Assembly (NCBI GenBank): GCA_016209725.1
Contig: JACQVO010000048.1
Span: 1 to 7,310 of the forward strand
DNA from: Candidatus Methylomirabilota bacterium
GTDB lineage: Bacteria > Methylomirabilota > Methylomirabilia > Methylomirabilales > 2-02-FULL-66-22
Length of the DNA stretch: 7,310 nucleotides
Direction: 5' to 3'
Part shown: positions 1-3,900 of the stretch, piece by piece
How positions within the stretch are numbered: position 1 is the first letter of the stretch
Layout: the number at the start of each line of letters is the position of its first letter
Notes under the pieces: generated by a model
Told to the model about the DNA's origin: nothing
The model's database searches: none
What the model saw: only the letters and a program-made list of their open reading frames with translations
Program-made: the position numbers and the translations under genes

Positions 1-189
1 GACGACCTCCCCATCAATAACAGTGACGGGCGTGGCCTTGTAGCCAAGCTTCAGCAGATCCTCCAGAGCCTCCTTGTCAGCCCGGATATCCTTCGCCTCG
101 AAGGGAATGCCCGCTTGAGAAAGAAACTCCTTCTCCGCGTTGCAGCCACTTCAGCCCGGCTGCGTGTACACAATAACCTGTTTCGCCAT
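1..189 (-). CDS. Selenocysteine-containing glutaredoxin-like protein (3' end outside window)
   Basis: The first 63 codons are present; the gene runs off the left edge. From the ATG the protein reads MAKQVIVYTQPG, then UGA (codon 13, bases 153-151), then SGCNAEKEF and an open frame to the edge with KATPVTVIDG. This is a thioredoxin-fold glutaredoxin/NrdH-like N-terminus: beta strand, redox motif, helix, then the cis-proline segment ATPV. The UGA sits exactly at the first cysteine of the CxxC motif, giving U-S-G-C. Sec-containing glutaredoxins are a known family (for example in a Clostridium oremlandii strain). A GGAGGAG ribosome binding site precedes the ATG, 50 nt after merB. A hairpin fitting a bacterial SECIS follows the UGA. 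The likely role is cytosolic thiol or selenol reduction, perhaps removing Hg from MerB or keeping mer cysteines reduced (inference). A conventional gene caller would miss it or call a 12-residue peptide. Confidence 0.85.
117..135 (-). promoter_or_regulatory. Candidate bacterial SECIS hairpin in the glutaredoxin gene
   Basis: Downstream of the UGA at 153-151 the mRNA can fold GAGAAGG (135-129) against CUUUCUC (123-117). This is a 7-bp stem including one G-U pair, with the 5-nt loop AGUUU (128-124). There are 22 nt between the UGA and the loop, and the second loop base is G. Known bacterial SECIS elements lie inside the coding region with the apical loop about 16-37 nt after the UGA and a G among the first loop bases. 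No folding energy was computed. Confidence 0.65.
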
Positions 190-239
190 CCTCTCCTCCA
201 TGCGTCTGTGTTGAAATCGCCCGCGAGTGCTTCTGCCGC

Positions 240-887
240 CTATGATCGCAGCAGCTCTCCGAAGATCATCCGGCCGGCTTCCACAGCTTCCTGCAGGTTC
301 AGAGCGGTTCCTTCCTCGCGCGGATTGGCTTTCCGCCACGCTCCCAGATGGCCCTCGGAACAGAAGAAGTTGATCAGGATGCAGCGGGACGTCGCCGTGC
401 AGCCGCAACTATCCTTTTCGGGATACCACGCGACCACGCCGGCCGGCCAATGCGCAGCAACCACGCCACCTTCGACATGAACGCCGATGGGCGCATGGCA
501 CCAGAAGCATTCCGAGCGGATCACACCGGGGGCATCCAGCATGGAGGGAATGCCCAGGGCGTCAATGGCGCAAAGCGCATGCAGTGTGCGGTCGCCAATT
601 TCGACCCGGTGACCCGTCGGCTTGCCTGAGAACGGGTAGGCGGCGGTAATACGCTCCGTGGTAGCGTCGTAGACGATCAGGTCGGCTTCATGCAGCCTAG
701 TCAGAACTGCCGCCGCGTCCTCTTCCGAGGAGAGCTGGAGCTCGCGCCGAAGCTCAGCCAGCCCCGGGGCACGCCCAGTGTCAGCGAAGTGCCGCAGGAC
801 GTATCGGCGCGCCCGATCCTCGGCCTGCGAGAGGCTCGCCCGAGCCAGGCGCTGTGCCACGGTATCAACGATCGCAGCAACGCCCAT
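240..887 (-). CDS. merB: Organomercurial (alkylmercury) lyase MerB
   Basis: MerB splits the carbon-mercury bond of organomercurials by protonolysis in the cytosol, releasing Hg(II). The 215-residue product matches the usual size. Residues 1-80 form a winged-helix-like N-terminal region. The catalytic part starts near YPFSGKPTGHRV. The key residues are visible: C106 and D109 in CAID, corresponding to C96 and D99 of plasmid R831b/R388-type MerB, and C169 five residues before FF, corresponding to C159. The spacing of 63 residues from C106 to C169 equals that of the family. C127 in SECFWC matches the structural cysteine C117. Extra cysteines (C161, C163, C176) may bind metal. The ATG is preceded by GGGGAGG. 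It lies 89 nt downstream of merP and 50 nt upstream of the Sec-glutaredoxin. The catalytic residues are all encoded by Cys or Asp codons, so here UGA has not replaced cysteine. Confidence 0.93.
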   Translation of the reverse strand: MGVAAIVDTVAQRLARASLSQAEDRARRYVLRHFADTGRAPGLAELRRELQLSSEEDAAAVLTRLHEADLIVYDATTERITAAYPFSGKPTGHRVEIGDRTLHALCAIDALGIPSMLDAPGVIRSECFWCHAPIGVHVEGGVVAAHWPAGVVAWYPEKDSCGCTATSRCILINFFCSEGHLGAWRKANPREEGTALNLQEAVEAGRMIFGELLRS

Positions 888-976
888 GTTCCTCCCCTGT
901 GTCTATTCACTCTCCTACCTCCCAAGCCCACCACGGCCCCAAAATCGAAAAGTCCTCCCAATCAGGGGAATCCGGC

Positions 977-1282
977 CTAGCGGGGCGCCGGGGTTCTCAA
1001 GCTGGCGGTGAAACCGTATTGGGCCACGGCCTGGTTCATCTGTTCGATGGTGACGGTACCCTTCTCGTAGGTGACGATCGCTTCGCTTCGCTCGAAGCTC
1101 ACCTCGGCCTTCCGGACTCCCTTGAGCCCCTCCAGGGCCCGCTTGACCAGGACCGGTCAGCCCCCTCAGGTCATGCCGTCAATCCGGAGGTGAGCAACGA
1201 CCCACTCTGCGGCATTCGCTGACAGGGCCTGGAGCAGCAGCGAGAGGCCTGGGAGAATGCCAAGGAAGACGCGGCGGTTCAT
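977..1282 (-). CDS. merP: Selenocysteine-containing periplasmic mercury-binding protein MerP (UxxU motif)
   Basis: Read from the ATG at 1282 to TAG at 979-977 the frame encodes 101 residues, with two internal UGA codons at positions 39 (1168-1166) and 42 (1159-1157). The N-terminus is a signal peptide: NRR, a hydrophobic core, then ANA-AE with likely cleavage after residue 24. RRVFL resembles a Tat motif. Residues 27-95 form one HMA domain. Its metal loop reads RIDGMT-U-GG-U-PVLV, where family members have GMTCxxC, followed by LEGLKGVRKAEVSFE and VTIEQMNQAVAQYGF, which are typical of MerP. Both Hg-ligand cysteines are therefore UGA. MerP captures periplasmic Hg(II) and hands it to MerT. The start is set by GGGGAGGAGG and lies 14 nt after merT. 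The protein beyond the UGAs shows no decay, which argues against a pseudogene. A single SECIS-like hairpin follows. Confidence 0.85.
1124..1140 (-). promoter_or_regulatory. Candidate bacterial SECIS hairpin in merP
   Basis: The mRNA folds GGGCCC (1140-1135) against GGGCUC (1129-1124), a 6-bp stem with one G-U pair and the loop UGGAG (1134-1130). The loop begins 22 nt after the second UGA, the same distance as in the glutaredoxin gene, and 31 nt after the first. Both distances fall within the usual bacterial range, so one element could serve both codons. G is the second loop base. No folding energy was computed; GC-rich DNA makes chance hairpins common. Confidence 0.55.
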
Positions 1283-1296
1283 ACAGCCTCCTCCCC

Positions 1297-1710
1297 TCAG
1301 CGGGTCACACCTGCTGGCATCCCCATCGAGTCCACCGGGCCGGAACTACGCCCGGTCGTGGCCCACAGCAATATGTCGGCAGAAAGCGATGGAAACAGCG
1401 TGAAAAAAAGTGCGGCAGCTACGACCAACGCCGACACGCTGAGGAGGATAAGGTTCAGGCTGCTTCCGCCCATGGAGCATCCGGCCCGGGCGCACCTTCG
1501 CCGCTCACGGAGATGCAGGTAGAACCCGGTGCTCACGCTGATGACGCCAAGGGGGACAAAGACGGACGTGTACTGCATCGTCGTGGCCATGAAGGCGCCG
1601 CTGCCCAGCCCGAGGAGGATGATGGCCAGCGGCAGGACGCAGCAGAGCGAGGACACCACGGCCCCACCCATGCTGATGAATCCTCCTACCAATGCCCGGA
1701 GCCGAGCCAT
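1297..1710 (-). CDS. merT: Mercuric ion transporter MerT
   Basis: MerT is the inner-membrane protein that carries Hg(II) from MerP into the cytosol. The product has 137 residues with about three to four hydrophobic segments: roughly 8-40, 43-66, 84-107 and a weaker stretch near 108-118. The Hg-binding pair C23-C24 lies in the first segment (SLCCVLPLAI), and the cytoplasmic loop carries C73 and C78 (CARAGC), as in classical MerT. All four are ordinary Cys codons. I chose the ATG at 1710 because AGGAAGAAGG lies directly before it, between it and the merF stop. A longer frame opening at 1914 only shadows merF. The gene ends in UGA followed by the merP ribosome binding site, so that UGA acts as a stop. 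The C-terminal tail after residue 118 is hydrophilic and poorly recognisable. Confidence 0.9.
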   Translation of the reverse strand: MARLRALVGGFISMGGAVVSSLCCVLPLAIILLGLGSGAFMATTMQYTSVFVPLGVISVSTGFYLHLRERRRCARAGCSMGGSSLNLILLSVSALVVAAALFFTLFPSLSADILLWATTGRSSGPVDSMGMPAGVTR

Positions 1711-1720
1711 CCTTCTTCCT

Positions 1721-1978
1721 TCAATCCATGAGTCCAGGTGTGTGTTTACTGCGCTTACCTTCTTCGCCTGTTTGCCGTCGCTGCCAAAAGCTGTAGCCAA
1801 CAAGGAGCAGGAAAAGGGCCAACAGCGGGAACAACACGTAATCCAGGTACCCCGTCCAGGCGGCGAGGCCGAGCAGACCCAAGAGCGCCACCGCGGCCGG
1901 CGTGAAACAGGCAACGCACGTGAGGATCGTCCCGATGGCCCCGATCTTAGACAGGTGCTTCCCTTTCTCCCGAGTCAT
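1721..1978 (-). CDS. merF: MerF-type mercury transport protein
   Basis: This 85-residue membrane protein has two hydrophobic helices (about 12-40 and 44-64) and the motif CFTP...LLGLLGL.A.TGYLDYVLFP, which is characteristic of MerF. MerF moves Hg(II) across the inner membrane. C21 and C24 sit in helix 1; classical MerF has an adjacent CC just before FTP, whereas here the pair is C-V-A-C. The second, C-terminal cysteine pair of classical MerF is missing; the tail GEEGKRSKHTPGLMD has none. The ATG at 1978 follows AAGGGAA. The gene lies 60 nt after the anti-sigma gene and 10 nt before merT. Two Hg uptake proteins in one operon suggest redundant or complementary uptake. Confidence 0.83.
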   Translation of the reverse strand: MTREKGKHLSKIGAIGTILTCVACFTPAAVALLGLLGLAAWTGYLDYVLFPLLALFLLLVGYSFWQRRQTGEEGKRSKHTPGLMD

Positions 1979-2015
1979 AGGCTATTCCCTTATCAGCCTA
2001 ACGGCCGCACTTTCG

Positions 2016-2042
2016 AACGCCCGAGTAGGATCCGACGGTTAC
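2016..2042 (-). promoter_or_regulatory. Candidate ECF-sigma promoter upstream of merF
   Basis: On the minus strand GTAACC (2042-2037) is followed after 17 nt by CGTT (2019-2016), an AAC/CGT pattern like many ECF sigma promoters. It overlaps the stop codon of the anti-sigma gene and would start RNA about 30 nt before the merF ATG. A similar motif lies before the anti-sigma gene. The call rests on this resemblance only. Confidence 0.35.
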
Positions 2043-2704
2043 CACGCGGGGCGCCGCGTGCGCGAGCCGAGCCAGAGTCCCCCCGCGCTTCCGGAAAGGC
2101 CACCCAAAGCGATCCCGCCTAGGATTGCTGCGGTGAATGCGCCTGGGAGGGCGCTACAGACGATAAGCACATAGGGTGCCATGAGGAGGGCAAATGCGAC
2201 GCCTGTCGCCGTCCCATTCAACCCGGCGCCGGCCCCGCCCATCAAGCGGGCGGACACCAGCCCCACCAGGAGCAGCGGGATCACGCCATAGAAGATTCCG
2301 GCGATGAAAAAAAGTGTGCTGTCAGGCAGCCCCGCGAAAACGCTGAACCCCTTGAGCCCCTCACGGCACAACTGGAATGCCCGCTCATACGGGAGGAATA
2401 CCGACGCCGCGATGGAAAGCAGGACCGCCGCCACGGCAGCAAGGGCTGTAGCTACGGGACGGAGCCGTGGGCCCAGGGTGGCCGCCTCCTGCTCCACTCG
2501 GGCCAGGAGATCGCGCTCGATCCGGGAATCCATGGCTGGGACCGGCCACCGGCCCAGGCGCTCCCATGATTCCCGAAAGGAGGCTAGCTCCTCCCGGCAG
2601 CAGGCGCAGGTGGTAAAGTGCTCCTCGAATTCTCTCCGCTCGATCGAGACCACTTCGTCGCTGAGATACGCGGTCATCAGGGCCTGGGCGTCCTGGCACT
2701 GCAT
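2039..2704 (-). CDS. Membrane anti-sigma factor with zf-HC2 (ZAS) domain
   Basis: The 221-residue product begins with a zinc-binding anti-sigma domain: C3 and then H29-x3-C33-x2-C36 (EEHFTTCACC), followed by an amphipathic stretch rich in Glu and Arg. About four hydrophobic segments follow, near residues 85-104, 130-152, 166-187 and 190-213. Proteins of this class hold an ECF sigma factor at the membrane; in relatives such as RsrA or ChrR the zinc-cysteine site senses thiol oxidation or metal. It lies 69 nt after the sigma gene, so the two are a cognate pair. A plausible signal is Hg(II) attacking the ZAS cysteines (inference). The ATG at 2704 is preceded by GGAGG, about 10 nt upstream, and the stop is TAA. 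The large polytopic C-terminal part is unlike simple one-helix anti-sigma factors and might have its own sensing function. Confidence 0.8.
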   Translation of the reverse strand: MQCQDAQALMTAYLSDEVVSIERREFEEHFTTCACCREELASFRESWERLGRWPVPAMDSRIERDLLARVEQEAATLGPRLRPVATALAAVAAVLLSIAASVFLPYERAFQLCREGLKGFSVFAGLPDSTLFFIAGIFYGVIPLLLVGLVSARLMGGAGAGLNGTATGVAFALLMAPYVLIVCSALPGAFTAAILGGIALGGLSGSAGGLWLGSRTRRPAW

Positions 2705-2724
2705 TGAACCGGTTCCTCCGTCAT

Positions 2725-2757
2725 ATCGTTAAACGATGGCGAACAGGATAAGGTTAC
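2725..2757 (-). promoter_or_regulatory. Candidate ECF promoter and overlapping palindrome before the anti-sigma gene
   Basis: GTAACC (2757-2752) is followed after 16 nt by CGTT (2735-2732) on the minus strand. The -10 part lies within a perfect 6-1-6 inverted repeat, ATCGTT-A-AACGAT (2725-2737). Transcription would begin about 20 nt before the anti-sigma ATG. Self-controlled sigma/anti-sigma loci commonly carry such a site, but usually upstream of the sigma gene. The palindrome could instead be a repressor site or a short hairpin. Confidence 0.35.
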
Positions 2758-2773
2758 ACGCAGCCCGGATCGC

Positions 2774-3319
2774 TCAGTCGGTGAGCGCCCGCCGGAGGGC
2801 CTGAAGGGCCCGGTGGGCGCGAACCTTCACGGCACCTTCTGAGGTACCCAGGATCTTCGCAATCTCGCGATATCGCAGGCCCTCGAACCGGCTGAGGAGC
2901 AGGATCGCCCGGTCCTCCTCCGCCAGGGAGGCGACCGCGCGCCGCAACACCGCCTCGGCCTCCTCCTGCGCCAGGGTCTCCAAGGGACCGGGGGTTGGGT
3001 CCGGGATGCTCAAGGTCGCTGTCTCGGGCTCTATGAATGTCCCAGGGGTCCAGGCCCGCTTCACAGAGTCCAGGAAGAGGTTCCGGGCAATGGTGAAGAG
3101 CCAGGTGGCGAAGGCGGCCCGAGGCTCGTACCTCGCCCGGTCACGGAAGACCCGGAGGAAGGTTTCCTGAAAAAGGTCCTGTGCCGAGGATGGATCGCCG
3201 GTGTAGCGGACCAGAAAAGCATACAGCCGATCGCGGTAGCGCCGGTAGAGTTGCTCGAAGGCAGTCCGGTCGCCCGCCTTCACGGCCAGCATCAGCTCCA
3301 GGTCGCTCGGCTCTTTCAT
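2774..3319 (-). CDS. ECF-family RNA polymerase sigma factor
   Basis: The 181-residue protein has the two-domain ECF layout. Region 2 is at about residues 17-88, with AFEQLYRRYRDRLYAFL, AQDLFQETFLRVF and TWLFTIARNLFLD; region 4 is at about 122-177, with LAEEDRAILLLSRFEGLRYREIA and the helix-turn-helix ILGTSEGAVKVRAHRAL. It directs core polymerase to a specific promoter set and is presumably held by the zf-HC2 membrane protein encoded next. The ATG at 3319 is chosen because it overlaps the arsR stop as ATGA, which indicates translational coupling. Upstream in-frame starts would extend into arsR and add no sigma homology. The stop is UGA. A sigma/anti-sigma pair inside a mer operon is unusual; it may extend the Hg response to a wider regulon. 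Confidence 0.9.
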   Translation of the reverse strand: MKEPSDLELMLAVKAGDRTAFEQLYRRYRDRLYAFLVRYTGDPSSAQDLFQETFLRVFRDRARYEPRAAFATWLFTIARNLFLDSVKRAWTPGTFIEPETATLSIPDPTPGPLETLAQEEAEAVLRRAVASLAEEDRAILLLSRFEGLRYREIAKILGTSEGAVKVRAHRALQALRRALTD

Positions 3320-3705
3320 CGACTTGCCCGCCGCCACCGCTGGTGCCGGGGTGGTGGATCGATCCGCGTGCAAGCACCCAGGTGCGCCGCGTTTTCCGTG
3401 GCCAGGCGCTGACCTAACGTCACAATCCGTCGCAATCGCCAGTCCGTCACGCGGTAATAGGTGAACCGACCGCGCTCCTCTGAGGTCACGTACCCGCACC
3501 AGCGGAGACAGGCCAGGTGGCTGGACAATCGGCCCTGGGCGATCCCGAGTCGCCGGAGCATGGCGCTGACACTCAACTCTCCCTCGGCCAGCAACAATTC
3601 CAGGACCTTTAGCCGCGTCGGATCACCCAGCCCTCGGAAGAACCGCGCCGTCACGTCCAGCCGGTGGAATTCCCGTCGAGACAGGTTCTTTCGCAGGGCG
3701 CGCAT
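3316..3705 (-). CDS. ArsR/SmtB-family metal-sensing repressor, CmtR/MerR-ArsR type
   Basis: The 129-residue product is a winged-helix ArsR repressor: ARFFRGLGDPTRLKVLELL near residues 20-39, then the recognition helix region LSVSAMLRRLGIAQGRLSSHLACLRWCGYV (about 45-72) and the beta-wing RGRFTYYRV. C66 and C70 lie in the HLACLRWCG helix, at the place of the C57 and C61 metal ligands of mycobacterial CmtR (HLSCLRGCG). C112 in LGACT may match the third ligand, C102. This pattern predicts Hg, Cd or Pb sensing, and actinobacterial mer operons also use ArsR-type regulators. I chose the ATG at 3705, preceded by a G-rich Shine-Dalgarno (GGGGA). A TTG start at 3771 would lie in the -35 box. The stop overlaps the sigma start by 4 nt. 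It likely represses its own operon. Confidence 0.88.
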   Translation of the reverse strand: MRALRKNLSRREFHRLDVTARFFRGLGDPTRLKVLELLLAEGELSVSAMLRRLGIAQGRLSSHLACLRWCGYVTSEERGRFTYYRVTDWRLRRIVTLGQRLATENAAHLGACTRIDPPPRHQRWRRASR

Positions 3706-3731
3706 TCCCCGTCCCCCTTGATCGGGTTGGC

Positions 3732-3747
3732 ATACGGAAGCCCGTAT
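3732..3747. promoter_or_regulatory. Perfect inverted repeat, candidate ArsR-type operator
   Basis: ATACGG-AAGC-CCGTAT is a perfect 6-4-6 dyad. It begins within the -10 region of the arsR promoter and covers the likely start of transcription, so bound repressor would block polymerase. The size and AT-rich outer ends suit an ArsR-family site. No second copy was noticed in the window. Confidence 0.55.
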
Positions 3748-3771
3748 ATAACGATCTCCAAGTAGTGTCAA
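3745..3771 (-). promoter_or_regulatory. Sigma70-type promoter of the mer operon
   Basis: The minus strand has a consensus -35 TTGACA (3771-3766). The -10 is TATATA (3750-3745, spacer 15) or, shifted by two bases, TATACG (spacer 17). RNA would start near 3740, about 35 nt before the arsR ATG. The strong -35 and overlapping dyad fit a repressed, inducible promoter. Confidence 0.65.
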
Positions 3772-3781
3772 GACAGGGGCC

Positions 3782-3810
3782 TTGAAAGACCAAGCTTAGG
3801 GTCCTATCAT
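3782..3810 (+). promoter_or_regulatory. Sigma70-type promoter of the yeeE operon
   Basis: TTGAAA (3782-3787), a 17-nt spacer, and TATCAT (3805-3810) each match consensus in five of six positions. The spacer holds GACC-AAGCTTAG-GGTC (3788-3803), a weak dyad around AAGCTT that could be a regulator site. The leader to the ATG at 3901 is about 85 nt and contains a GC-rich hairpin (CGCGCG at 3863-3868 and 3879-3884). The -35 boxes of this and the mer promoter are only 10 bp apart. Confidence 0.6.
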
Positions 3811-3900
3811 CCCAAGTCGAGTCATCCCTGAAGTCGTGAGGGCGATTGCGTCCCCGTGCTCCCGCGCGGAAACCGCCTCGCGCGTAGTTCTGGTAGTTTG

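Noticed and set aside
888..976. Possible extra gene or promoter between merP and merB
   Set aside because: The 89-nt gap has an in-frame stop just upstream of merB and no good promoter boxes; only the merB ribosome binding site is supported.
1153..1168. Hairpin UGACC-GGUCCU-GGUCA starting at the second merP UGA as the SECIS
   Set aside because: The loop lies only 11 nt after the first UGA, closer than usual, and the stem contains the second UGA, so it could not serve that codon. The hairpin at 1124-1140 fits better.
977..1282. merP as a pseudogene or product of sequencing errors
   Set aside because: Both stops are UGA, both fall precisely on the metal cysteines, the frame is otherwise intact with a good ribosome binding site and signal peptide, and a third UGA in the same operon falls on another active cysteine. 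Random decay would not give this pattern.
1297..1299. UGA at the end of merT, and at the end of merF (1721-1723), as further Sec codons
   Set aside because: Each is followed at once by the ribosome binding site and start of the next gene. Read-through gives no mer-like sequence.
1297..1914. 205-residue open frame starting at 1914 as a longer MerT
   Set aside because: The extra N-terminal part lies over merF in another frame and has no MerT similarity; the ATG at 1710 has its own Shine-Dalgarno.
1529..2122. 197-residue plus-strand open frame opposite merT, merF and the anti-sigma gene
   Set aside because: It spans three real genes on the other strand, with low-complexity Arg/Pro-rich sequence.
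3706..3771. Longer arsR starting at TTG 3771
   Set aside because: The TTG is part of the TTGACA -35 box and the stretch would cover promoter and operator. The ATG at 3705 has a G-rich Shine-Dalgarno.
3863..3884. GC-rich hairpin before yeeE as a riboswitch
   Set aside because: It is a simple CGCGCG pairing in a short leader with no recognisable riboswitch core; chance in GC-rich DNA is likely.
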